DNA of 7,641 bases, from the NCBI GenBank assembly GCA_964523735.1, contig CAZFYZ010000159.1, positions 1 to 7,641 of the forward strand. Direction: 5' to 3'. Shown one piece after another: positions 1-6,129 of this stretch. Every line of letters begins with the position of its first letter. Position 1 is the stretch's first letter. This stretch comes from CAZFYZ01 sp964523735. Lineage in GTDB: Bacteria > Armatimonadota > UBA5829. A program made the position numbers and the translations under genes. The notes under the pieces are model-generated. The model was not told where the DNA came from. It saw only the letters and a list, made by a program, of their open reading frames with translations, and made no database searches.

Positions 1-139
1 GCCACTCACAAATGCAATGGTGCTGGCAGTTGACACCCGCCGACCTCACACGGTAATCGGAGTAAAGACACACGAGCAAGCGTTAGGTCGGCCCAAGTCC
101 GACGGCAGGCTCGACATCTGCTCTTATAAGAGCGACTGA
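1..139. other. No confident gene; inverted-repeat-rich flank
   Basis: No reading frame here resembles a known protein. The frame used by the downstream broken gene is open from base 2 but stops with TGA at 137-139, and its product is not recognisable. Structure is present: an 8-bp inverted repeat GCCGACCT/AGGTCGGC (39-46 and 85-92) and a 12-bp palindrome CTCTTATAAGAG (121-132). A further CCGAC/GTCGG hairpin sits just downstream (165-169 and 174-178). A perfect TTGACA at 30-35 resembles a -35 box, but no good -10 box follows at 16-18 bp. The segment may be decayed 5' sequence of the next gene or its leader. Confidence 0.35.
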
Positions 140-877
140 GAGACACATAGAGTCTTCTATCTTGCCGACCCCTGTCGGTGTGCTTCCTTAGAACCTAACC
201 ACATCGATGGTGGCCTTTATGCAGGAGGATTTGTTAGCACCGTGGGGAATGTGACCTATAGCGAGAAGGTCAACGGTGCTCCTCCAGTCTCGTTCCCGAC
301 CGAGGATGAGATCTATGTTATGGATCAGGAATGGCGGAATCAAGCCCTGCAGGGAAGCGATGTGGGGCTCATCTCGCTCAGCGGAAATCAGAATCTTACC
401 TACTCTGCCCTTCTCTATATCAATGGAAACATAACGCTTACCGGAAATTCCAAGCTGACAATCACAGGAAGCGGGGTCGTATATGTCAACGGCAACGTCC
501 AGTTGACCGGCAACCAAACATGGACCAATGGGGCTATACTGGTGGTAAAGGGGACGATCCAGCAGACAGGAAACAGCATCTAAAAAGCAACCGGGGATTT
601 GGGCCCCTGCGGTCTTGTCAGTCTGTCAAACAACGCAACCCAAGCGATCCAGTGCACCGGCAACGGTGATTCCATACCCATGGGCTTGATCTATGCCCCA
701 CGCGGCGGCATCAAGTTCACGGGCAACAGTGCCGTTTTCGGAGGGATAGTCGCTGGCAGTGTTAGCCCCAACGCCGTCACGTGTGTTGGAAATGGATCTG
801 TCACATATCCCACTTCTCTAGATGGCCATTCCCTCCTTCCGAAGTCGCTTTCGGTCTCCTCATGGCTTGAACGCTGA
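140..877 (+). pseudogene. Broken Gly-Asn-rich pilus-assembly (DUF7305/PilX-like) C-terminal region
   Basis: One frame is open from 140 to 580, meets an in-frame TAA at 581-583, and continues open from 584 to a TGA at 875-877. Both halves read as one protein. The repeated pattern is beta-strand plus Gly-Asn turn (INGN, LTGN, VNGN, LTGN, FTGN), the style of the right-handed beta-helix found in DUF7305-type proteins. The C-terminal run ending SSWLER matches the way such proteins end. Coding character continues upstream of the first possible start (GTG 242) as GGLYAGGFVSTVGN, so the true N-terminus, usually a hydrophobic pilin-like helix, is absent. An AGGAGG at 223-228 lies 13 nt before GTG 242, which is too far to be ideal. 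The likely state is a 5'-truncated gene with a nonsense mutation. A sequencing error at 581 is the main alternative. Family assignment is moderate; the break itself is seen directly. Confidence 0.6.
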
Positions 878-881
878 CGCG

Positions 882-900
882 ATACGATCTGATATCGTAT
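882..900. repeat. Short inverted repeat ATACGAT/ATCGTAT
   Basis: Perfect 7-bp arms (882-888 and 894-900) flank a 5-nt loop, immediately before the main terminator hairpin and 5 bp after the stop of the broken gene. It may add a second small stem to the termination region. It has no other evident role. Confidence 0.4.
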
Positions 901-902
901 GT

Positions 903-939
903 GAAAACGGACGAGGCACACAAAGTCTCGTCCGTTTTC
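903..939. terminator. Bidirectional Rho-independent terminator
   Basis: GAAAACGGACGAG (903-915) is perfectly complementary to CTCGTCCGTTTTC (927-939). One G-T wobble and one C-G pair extend the stem inward around a short A-rich loop. The AAAA/TTTT ends let the stem act on either strand, and the plus-strand exit is also T-rich (GTATATTT). It sits 25 bp after the stop of the plus-strand gene and 23 bp beyond the stop of the minus-strand PEP-CTERM gene. It therefore serves two convergent transcription units. Confidence 0.85.
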
Positions 940-962
940 GTATATTTACATAAGGCTTATGA

Positions 963-1592
963 TTAGCATTTTCTGCGGAGCTTTATCAGACCTGCAGCAG
1001 AGCTTATACCTGAGAACATCACCAAGAGTCCGCTTGGCTCAGGAACAGACTCTGTGCGTACGGTCAGCTCAACACCGCAATTATAGTAATGGCAGTCAGG
1101 ATCGAAGCCGAATCCGAAATTGGCATTATTACTGCCCGGTTTGGTCTTAGATGCCTCCTGGAGATCGGGAAGCAGTCCGAGTACGCTGAATCGATATTCT
1201 AAGTCCTCAGCATAGTTGTTATTGTCCGTATACGTCGCGACCATGGGACCGGTCAGATCAAGAGCGTTCTTGTTCTTGTCCGCCCAGTTGTCTCTACCCC
1301 CTTCATTGTCGAACCATTTGTTGACTCCCTTCTTGGGGTTGTCCAGGAGATGGATATAGAGCTTATCGTTCGACTCCTGCGTCCAATCGTTGATGTTCTC
1401 TATCGATAGATAAGCTTCTACGATTTTCTCACCGTCTGGAATAGTCCAGTCTATGCCCCAAGCATAGTAGTAATCATGGGCAAGATCTCCCAGATCGCGA
1501 TCAGTTGGCGTGAACTTGTAGACCCCTGCTTGCGCATGAGTCGCGAATAGCAGTGCAGCGCACGCGAATGCGAGCAGCAGCAAATGTCTCAT
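963..1592 (-). CDS. PEP-CTERM sorting domain-containing exported protein
   Basis: The 209-aa product has a Sec signal peptide (residues 1-22, hydrophobic LLLLAFACAALLF, cleavage probably after AQA). The C-terminus is a classic tripartite PEP-CTERM signal: VPEP at 183-186, a hydrophobic segment at about 187-203, and the basic tail RRKC. Proteins of this class are exported, recognised by exosortase and cleaved at the PEP motif for delivery to the outer surface or extracellular matrix. The mature region is rich in Asp, Asn, Tyr and Trp, with the stretch GFGFDPDCHYYNCG (about 160-173). That style is common in PEP-CTERM extracellular domains, and C167 and C172 could form a disulfide. The start is supported by GGAGG 8 nt before the ATG. 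No exosortase gene is in the window. The protein's specific function is unknown. Confidence 0.9.
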   Translation of the reverse strand: MRHLLLLAFACAALLFATHAQAGVYKFTPTDRDLGDLAHDYYYAWGIDWTIPDGEKIVEAYLSIENINDWTQESNDKLYIHLLDNPKKGVNKWFDNEGGRDNWADKNKNALDLTGPMVATYTDNNNYAEDLEYRFSVLGLLPDLQEASKTKPGSNNANFGFGFDPDCHYYNCGVELTVRTESVPEPSGLLVMFSGISSAAGLIKLRRKC

Positions 1593-1818
1593 AACAGCTT
1601 CCTCCCATTATTGTTTTCCAAGAGGATTAGCTGCACAATTTGCGCCAAACAAGCCTAGCATTTGTGCTGGTTTTGAAACCCCAACACATAGATCGCCAAC
1701 TTCTCAAGCTGACCTATGTTCAAGAGACACACCTCTCTGGGGAAAACGTCCGAGAGCTCGCGTTACGAATCAAGAGAGATACCAGTGAATACAAGTATTT
1801 GGCATCTTATTCCGCCCT
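1593..1818. other. Intergenic region, probable element/host junction
   Basis: This holds the leader of the PEP-CTERM gene (Shine-Dalgarno near 1601-1606) and the sequence downstream of the recombinase operon. I see no tRNA, no convincing terminator and no clear promoter. A 60-codon plus-strand frame from TTG 1640 to TAA 1822 is open but unrecognisable and has no ribosome binding site. It could be a fragment of a host gene cut by insertion. A 5-bp hairpin AGAGA/TCTCT lies at 1723-1738. The host/element boundary, and therefore one att site, most likely falls here. Confidence 0.35.
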
Positions 1819-2226
1819 TTAAAAACCCAACGCATCCCGCTGCAGTTCCCAGTCTGAAGGCAACTGCTTTGTCAGGGTCGTCAGCGACAATCCGCTCGGC
1901 TCCTCGCCCATCAGGATCGCCTCGACTATGTCCGGAGCGAGGAGTGTCAGCCGCAGCAAACGCGCTGCGAACGAAACATCCAATCCTATCTCCCGCGCCA
2001 GTTCGGAGACTGACGCGAACTTGCCATCATCGAGCAGCCTCTGCCACCTGTGCGCTCGAGCCAAAGCTATGACCAGCGCTTCCTGATGAGATTGGCGCAT
2101 CGGCGTATCGGAGGCGAATGCCTGCGGCATGATGATCTCTCTGCGACCTCCCCGCTTCTTCATTCGAAGCGGGACATTGACCACTATCCCCTGATTATCG
2201 CTATGTACGGTTGTTCCAGGTGTCAT
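1819..2226 (-). CDS. Small HTH protein (ParB/KorB-like) paired with serine recombinase
   Basis: The 135-aa product has a basic segment (residues 21-33, RMKKRGGRREIIM) followed by a predicted helix-turn-helix at about 70-95, with SVSELAREIGLDVSFAARLLRL fitting the ParB/KorB-type HTH. The tail (97-135) has the pattern APDIVEAIL...WELQRDALGF. From memory of the family, small proteins of this design commonly follow recombinase genes of the DUF2924-recombinase cassette. It probably binds DNA and may act as a recombination-directionality or regulatory partner, which is inference. Its ATG overlaps the recombinase stop by one base (TAATG), so the two are probably translationally coupled. It is the last gene of the minus-strand run. 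Confidence 0.75.
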   Translation of the reverse strand: MTPGTTVHSDNQGIVVNVPLRMKKRGGRREIIMPQAFASDTPMRQSHQEALVIALARAHRWQRLLDDGKFASVSELAREIGLDVSFAARLLRLTLLAPDIVEAILMGEEPSGLSLTTLTKQLPSDWELQRDALGF

Positions 2227-3797
2227 TATTCATCAGTCCTCTCTTGTCGCGCTGTCCTATCCCGAACCTCACTGACCAGCGAGTGCAGGCCGTTGCCTCG
2301 GATGCGGATATTCATGCCGTCGGTGTTCACTATTACATTCTCGATCAGGAGATGGACGATCCTCGATTGCTCCAGAGGGAAGAGCTCGTCCCAGATCGGG
2401 TCGAGCCTGCGCAGACATTCGGCAACATCGCGCTCACTCACGAGCCTCGCCTGCATGCCCTCTATCTCTTCATTCACATCCTGCAGCCTGCGCTGCGTGT
2501 CAACGAAATCATCGTTGGTGCGCCGTATCTCGCCTGCCGTTTCGCTGTCGGCAGCGCCGGAACCCATGAGTATGGCGGCGGATTGCCTGAGTTCAGCTAG
2601 GCGCGTCTCCAATTCGTCTCTTTCGGAGCGCAAACGGTCGATATCCTCTGCCTCAAGTTCATTGGTCGCTTTGTAGGTTTGAGCTATCATCTCCGGCGAC
2701 TTGAATATCGCTCTCAGTTGCTGAACGACGGCTCCCTCAATGTCTCCAGCGGGCACCGATCTTACGGGGCAGTTGTGGTAGCCGGTCTTGGCTGCCCTGC
2801 CGCATGTATAGTAGCGGTAGTTCCTGTGGGCTGGTCCGGTTGATACCGGGCTCATGGCCTTGTCACAGGCTCCACATCGAATCAGACCCTTGAGGAGCGC
2901 CGGGGCTTTGGCTCGAACGTGCTGCGAGCGATGGCGCTTGTTGTCTTCAATGACGGAATGCGCCCGTGCCCACAGGTCTTTGGTAACGATTGCCTCGTGC
3001 TCGCCGGGGTACGTCTTGTCCTTATGGAGCACCTCACCCAGGTAGGTGCGGTTGTAGAGCACCCGGTAGATGTGCATCTTGTGCCAGGGCTTGCCTTCGC
3101 GGAACGTTCCGTTCTTGGTCATCCACGCTTTTGTCGTGATGCCCTTCTTGTTCAATTCCTCGGCAACGGTCAGAGGCGAACCGATCTCCGTGAACCTCTT
3201 GAAGATGTGGCGGACCAACCGCGCCTCGTCCGGGTTGACCGTTAGGCGCGTCTTCTCGGGGTCCACGTCGTAACCAAGCGGTGGAGTGCCGCCTGTGAAC
3301 TTTCCCTTACGCTTTGCAGCGGCTACCTTGTCGCGAATGCGCTCCCCGATTATCTCGCGCTCAAATTGGGCGAAGCTCAGTAATATATTGAGCGTGAGCC
3401 TGCCCATGGATGTCGTCGTGGAGAACTGCTGCGTCACACTAACAAACGATACGCCGTTGCGGTCAAAGGTTTCTATTATCCTCGCGAAGTCCAGCAGCGA
3501 GCGGGAGAGGCGGTCAACCTTGTAGACAACTACGCAGTCGACCCGGTGGTTTTCCACGTCCTCCAGTAACCGCTCAAGGGCCGGACGATCCATCGTTCCG
3601 CCCGAGAAACCGCCGTCATCATACCGCTGCGGCATCACCGTCCAGCCTTCATGCCGCTGGCTTATAATGAACGCCTCGCCTGCCTCACGTTGGGCGTCCA
3701 GGCTATTGAACTCCTGTTCGAGACCCTCTTCGGTCGATTTTCTCGTGTAGATCGCGCAACGAACACGCGGGGTGATTGTGCTCTGAGTCTTGCTCAT
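2226..3797 (-). CDS. Large serine recombinase (site-specific integrase family)
   Basis: This 523-aa large serine recombinase should cut and rejoin DNA at att sites through a phosphoserine intermediate. The resolvase domain covers about 12-160, with nucleophile Ser21 in the YTRKSTEEG motif, Arg19, and the DRLSRS motif (95-100). The conserved segment GRLTLNILLSFAQFEREIIGERI follows at 132-154. The recombinase DNA-binding domain runs from about 170 to 290. The zinc ribbon at about 305-345 uses C308, C311, C332 and C343. A long coiled coil (about 378-450) rich in Glu, Arg and Leu is typical of this class and governs synapsis direction. All catalytic motifs are intact and the length is normal. The start overlaps the DUF2924 stop as ATGA. 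The gene is expected to drive integration and excision of the surrounding element. Confidence 0.95.
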   Translation of the reverse strand: MSKTQSTITPRVRCAIYTRKSTEEGLEQEFNSLDAQREAGEAFIISQRHEGWTVMPQRYDDGGFSGGTMDRPALERLLEDVENHRVDCVVVYKVDRLSRSLLDFARIIETFDRNGVSFVSVTQQFSTTTSMGRLTLNILLSFAQFEREIIGERIRDKVAAAKRKGKFTGGTPPLGYDVDPEKTRLTVNPDEARLVRHIFKRFTEIGSPLTVAEELNKKGITTKAWMTKNGTFREGKPWHKMHIYRVLYNRTYLGEVLHKDKTYPGEHEAIVTKDLWARAHSVIEDNKRHRSQHVRAKAPALLKGLIRCGACDKAMSPVSTGPAHRNYRYYTCGRAAKTGYHNCPVRSVPAGDIEGAVVQQLRAIFKSPEMIAQTYKATNELEAEDIDRLRSERDELETRLAELRQSAAILMGSGAADSETAGEIRRTNDDFVDTQRRLQDVNEEIEGMQARLVSERDVAECLRRLDPIWDELFPLEQSRIVHLLIENVIVNTDGMNIRIRGNGLHSLVSEVRDRTARQERTDE

Positions 3798-4294
3798 TCC
3801 TCGGCCCGACCTTTCTTTGCGTGCGATTTCTTCAGGCCGAAAAAGGAGCGCCCGTTCCAGTGTGTTCCGGTTATGACCTTGGTAATCGCCGTGAGCGACC
3901 TATATTGACAACCCTCATATTCGAAGCCGCCGTGCACCACGGTCACCTCGTATGCTCTGCCGTTCCACTCCCGAACCAGGCGAGTGCCCACCACCGGAAT
4001 GCCTGCCTTTCGCTTCCGTTCAGCACGTCTGCTATCCAGACTTCCGCCGTTCTCGTCGAACCCGTGCGTGTCTAGGATCTTATCCATTGACGTCCGTGCC
4101 TTATCCGATAGACCGCCGTACGCGATCTCCTGGATGCGGTATGCGAGCCTCTTGATCAGGTAGGGTCTGTTGAAAGCCGCCGGTTCCTTGCCGAAAAGCG
4201 TTCGCCAGAGCTCGCAGAGCTGATCATGGTTCAACGTATCAAGATCCGCAATCTGTTTCAGAACCGAATCACCGGTCCCGTTTGTCATCTTCAT
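3794..4294 (-). CDS. DUF2924 domain-containing protein
   Basis: The 166-aa product is typical of DUF2924. The N-terminal helical part contains the diagnostic segment L..LWRTLFGKEPAAFNRPYLIKRLAYRIQE (about residues 27-56). A middle region with RRAERKRKAGIPVVGTRLVREWNG follows, then a short C-terminal beta-rich part ending in YRSLTAITKVITGTHWNGRSFFGL (about 131-154). That end resembles the small DNA-associated fold seen next to recombinases. DUF2924 genes are regularly found immediately before large serine recombinases in mobile elements. The molecular role is not established, but an accessory function in recombination is the usual guess. Its stop overlaps the recombinase start (ATGA, 4 bases), implying coupled synthesis. 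A GGGGG at about 7 nt before the ATG may serve as ribosome binding site. The second ATG at 4288 is an alternative start. Confidence 0.92.
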   Translation of the reverse strand: MKMTNGTGDSVLKQIADLDTLNHDQLCELWRTLFGKEPAAFNRPYLIKRLAYRIQEIAYGGLSDKARTSMDKILDTHGFDENGGSLDSRRAERKRKAGIPVVGTRLVREWNGRAYEVTVVHGGFEYEGCQYRSLTAITKVITGTHWNGRSFFGLKKSHAKKGRAEE

Positions 4295-4328
4295 TCACTA
4301 CCCCCATAATATCGCTCCCGAAGAGGAA

Positions 4329-4739
4329 TCACTTTTTGGCCCGTTTCGCCGCCGCGCGCATCTGCGCTAGGGTCTTTCCCTTGGTCCATTGGACATGCGG
4401 GCGATCCTTGAACTTCTTCCAGTCGCCACCCCACTCCAGGCCGCACTGCCGGGCGGTTTTCCCGAACTCATCCCAGGGGCCGTTCCAAGTAACCTTGCCG
4501 TCAATGACGAATGCATAGTCGGCGGCGAGGCCGAAGTTGTGCCAACTGTATCCACCGCGCGCGTTGGTCACAATGCTTCCTGGTGCGGTGCGCCCTTTGG
4601 CATAGAGCCCGTTCTGGCTTTCGATGGACCGATAGCCCCAGGTCAAAACGACCCGGATGCCTTGTTCGGCCAGCCTTGCCTCAAAGCGGCCCAGCTTCTT
4701 CGCAAACTCCGGGTCGAGCCCGATTCTTGATGCGCTCAT
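4329..4739 (-). CDS. M15-family peptidase, endolysin-like L-Ala-D-Glu/D-Ala-D-Ala-type enzyme
   Basis: The 136-aa product is a compact zinc peptidase of the M15 (VanY/CwlK/phage endolysin) group, which cleaves peptide crosslinks or stems of peptidoglycan. Zinc ligands are visible: H67 and D74 in SWHNFGLAAD, and H115 in DRPHVQW, with D112 in the position of the catalytic acidic residue. GYRS (35-38), with its conserved Arg, and GLEWGGDW (100-107) are also family signatures. There is no signal peptide or membrane segment, so it resembles a cytoplasmic phage endolysin that needs a holin, and none is seen here. The start at 4739 is chosen because it overlaps the upstream stop as ATGA and has a GGGAG Shine-Dalgarno 7-8 nt before it. 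The longer start at 4775 has no good ribosome site. The C-terminal tail is Lys/Arg/Ala-rich. Confidence 0.92.
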   Translation of the reverse strand: MSASRIGLDPEFAKKLGRFEARLAEQGIRVVLTWGYRSIESQNGLYAKGRTAPGSIVTNARGGYSWHNFGLAADYAFVIDGKVTWNGPWDEFGKTARQCGLEWGGDWKKFKDRPHVQWTKGKTLAQMRAAAKRAKK

Positions 4740-4990
4740 CGGCTCTCTCCCTTCGGAAGCGGTTTGTTGATGCAATGAACGCTCTTTCCGACGAAAACAT
4801 CAAGTCCTGAATCGGAGAATGAGCGGCCTTTCCTGATTTGGCTCATTTCGCGTTTCCTCCCGCGTAGTATTCCGGCGGCGAGTATCCCCGCCACCTCGGT
4901 CATTCGTTCATCGAAACTCAGCCAGTCTGGGCTGGCTGATCGGTTTACGGCTGATGCAGCCGATGAATCAAAGATCATGCGTGTTTCCAT
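4736..4990 (-). CDS. Small hypothetical protein of recombinase/DUF2924 cassette
   Basis: The 84-aa product has no named domain that I recognise with certainty. The segment FDERMTEVAGILAAGILRGR (about residues 26-45) is an amphipathic helix. The C-terminal part ends in GLDVFVGKSVHCINKPLPKGESR. From memory, small proteins with this helix and a LDV/SVH tail occur beside DUF2924-recombinase cassettes in proteobacteria, which agrees with its place here. Its stop overlaps the peptidase start (ATGA), so its translation probably feeds that of the peptidase. The ATG at 4978 (80 aa) is a credible alternative start: the purine run GAGAGG directly abuts the first ATG, too close to serve it, but lies 12 nt before the second. 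Function unknown. Confidence 0.7.
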   Translation of the reverse strand: METRMIFDSSAASAVNRSASPDWLSFDERMTEVAGILAAGILRGRKREMSQIRKGRSFSDSGLDVFVGKSVHCINKPLPKGESR

Positions 4991-5081
4991 CCTCTCAGCA
5001 TTTGGCAGCGAACTCCCGTCGCGTTTCCACTACCACTGGTTACTTACCGGCGAAATTCTCGTTATGTCGGTTTTGCTCAGA

Positions 5082-5666
5082 CTATTTTTCGAAGCCCGCG
5101 GCTCTGAATGCTCGTTGGAGCTTTCTCACGCGGTGGTAGAGAGTAGCGCGCGGCGTGCCCGTATTCTCGGATACCGCTGGTATGCTGCCGAACTTGAGAA
5201 TGTCGTGACAGAGATCCTTGAGGTCGTCCGGAAGACCTGACACGATGCTTTCTATCTCCGCTCTGAGTTCTATCTCACCCAAGGCCGATATCGACTGCCT
5301 GCCAATGCGCATCAGGTACTCGTCCTCTATGATCGAGTCACCGGGGCCATAGGTCCATCCGTCGTCATCCCGGTATTGCTCATCCAGCGAAAACTGATGG
5401 TCGCGGAAATCGTAGTGCCAGGACTTGCGAGCCTCGATCATATTGGCGATCTTGTTGTTAAGCACCACATTGACGAAACTTGGAAGCTTCGCGCGGCTCG
5501 GTTCGTGCTTAGAAAGCCTCTCTCGTAAGTGCCAGGCAAGTTCGGATTCGATATCGTCTCGATCCGAAACCGTGAAGCCTGCGGTGCCGATCAGGTTGTA
5601 ACTCTTGTGTTTGATTTGCATGACCATCTCGCAGGTCAGCCCGTCGTAGTTTCTTGCGATACCCAT
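5082..5666 (-). CDS. Sigma-70-like factor of phage/mobile-element type
   Basis: The 194-aa product resembles short sigma factors found in prophages. Region-2-like helices cover about 12-97, with SDRDDIESELAWHLRERL and a following F..VVLNNKIANMIEARK segment in the style of core-binding and -10-reading helices. An acidic linker with DDDGWTYGPGD follows. A region-4-like HTH covers about 137-190, with IPAVSENTGTPRATLYHRVRKLQ as the recognition unit. It would direct RNA polymerase to element promoters, presumably late genes; the targets are unknown. ATG 5666 is preferred because GAGGAGG ends 4 nt before it and the protein then begins as expected for the family. An in-frame GTG at 5753 with its own GGAGG 5 nt upstream would give a 223-aa form, so two isoforms are possible. 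The leader contains an unusual set of alternative hairpins, described separately. Confidence 0.78.
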   Translation of the reverse strand: MGIARNYDGLTCEMVMQIKHKSYNLIGTAGFTVSDRDDIESELAWHLRERLSKHEPSRAKLPSFVNVVLNNKIANMIEARKSWHYDFRDHQFSLDEQYRDDDGWTYGPGDSIIEDEYLMRIGRQSISALGEIELRAEIESIVSGLPDDLKDLCHDILKFGSIPAVSENTGTPRATLYHRVRKLQRAFRAAGFEK

Positions 5667-5670
5667 TTGT

Positions 5671-5688
5671 CCTCCTCGGCCGAGGAGG
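5671..5688. repeat. 18-bp perfect palindrome over a Shine-Dalgarno
   Basis: CCTCCTCGGCCGAGGAGG is a perfect palindrome 4 nt upstream of the preferred ATG (5666) of the sigma-like gene. In RNA it folds as a 7-bp stem with a GGCC loop. The 3' half, GAGGAGG, is the ribosome binding site itself, so the fold would hide it. As DNA it could equally be an operator for a dimeric regulator. Confidence 0.85.
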
Positions 5689-5768
5689 TCGTTGTGGGCA
5701 TCGTCCGGCACTAAGCGGAGACATTGTGATGACGCAGTGCTTGCGTCACCCACAACGACCTCCGCTTT
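5671..5768 (-). promoter_or_regulatory. Candidate attenuation-like translational switch leader
   Basis: Read on the minus strand, this leader has three stems that compete. Stem B pairs AAGCGGAG (5767-5760) with CTCCGCTT (5720-5713). Stem C pairs GGAGGTCGTTGTGGG (5763-5749) with CCCACAACGACCTCC (5698-5684), a perfect 15 bp. Stem D is the palindrome CCTCCTC/GAGGAGG (5688-5671). B and C share GGAG; C and D share CCTCC. A local hairpin TGACGCA/TGCGTCA (5730-5748) abuts stem C. Stem C would free the ribosome site of ATG 5666, while B with D would hide it and part of the GGAGG of the upstream GTG. The complementarity is seen directly; the switching is inferred. A DNA operator or recombination site is an alternative. 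Confidence 0.5.
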
Positions 5769-5811
5769 GCGGCCAGTCCGTGATGTGATCAGATTCTGAT
5801 TGGAGCCAAGT

Positions 5812-6126
5812 CTAGTTGGCGGCTACCTCTTCCACGAGCATCTGGAAAGGCAGACCGCGCTGCACCTCGATGGACAGAACCCGGCCATCACCGTATCCGT
5901 CCAAGAAACCCAGAAGATCCGCTACTGCAGGTTTTGAGAGATATGCGGCGCTTGGAACAAACGGTTTTGGGCCATTGTCACCGCCGAGCTTTATCTTGCG
6001 AATGACCTTGGGGCGTGGATCGAGCACCGGTTCGCCATTCCTGATGACCAGGTTTTCGATGGTGCCGTAGTAGATGTCGTGCAGAAGCTCGAATAGCTGT
6101 CTGCGTGGTTGTGAGAGTGGTTTCAC
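5812..6126 (-). CDS. Conserved-type small hypothetical protein
   Basis: The product is 104 aa from GTG 6126. The N-terminal helix RRQLFELLHDIYYGTIENLVIRNGEPVLDPRP (about 8-39) leads into KIKLGGDNGPKP (45-55), and the C-terminal half ends in LSIEVQRGLPFQMLVEEV. I recall hypothetical proteins with this layout (RIN/YYG.IE.L.IR.GEPV.DP...GG.NGPRP) in phage-like and recombinase-associated regions of proteobacteria, but know no function. The start at 6126 is preferred because GGAGG lies 5 nt before it and the protein then begins close to the conserved helix. An upstream GTG at 6162 (116 aa) has only a weak AGAGAG before it. It is the first gene after the terminator palindrome, so a promoter is expected at about 6163-6287, though none stands out. 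It is likely cotranscribed with the sigma-like gene, 60 bp away. Confidence 0.7.
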   Translation of the reverse strand: MKPLSQPRRQLFELLHDIYYGTIENLVIRNGEPVLDPRPKVIRKIKLGGDNGPKPFVPSAAYLSKPAVADLLGFLDGYGDGRVLSIEVQRGLPFQMLVEEVAAN

Positions 6127-6129
6127 TTT

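Noticed and set aside
30..58. TTGACA as a sigma-70 promoter for the plus-strand gene
   Set aside because: The -35 is perfect, but the sequence at the proper spacing does not resemble a -10 box and the downstream gene is broken.
188..517. 109-aa minus-strand frame antisense to the Gly-Asn protein
   Set aside because: No family resemblance and no ribosome site; the opposite strand has clear repeat-protein character.
1723..1738. AGAGA/TCTCT hairpin as terminator of the recombinase operon
   Set aside because: Only 5 bp, not GC-rich, and no T-run follows on the minus strand.
1640..1822. 60-codon plus-strand frame as a real gene
   Set aside because: TTG start, no ribosome site, no recognisable domain. 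Kept only as a possible remnant at the element boundary.
2050..2676. 208-aa plus-strand open frame opposite the recombinase
   Set aside because: Ser/Arg-rich low-quality translation with no domain, wholly antisense to a recombinase with intact motifs; a shadow frame.
4740..4775. Longer N-terminus of the M15 peptidase (start at 4775)
   Set aside because: No good Shine-Dalgarno, and it would overlap the small upstream gene more than the neat ATGA junction at 4739.
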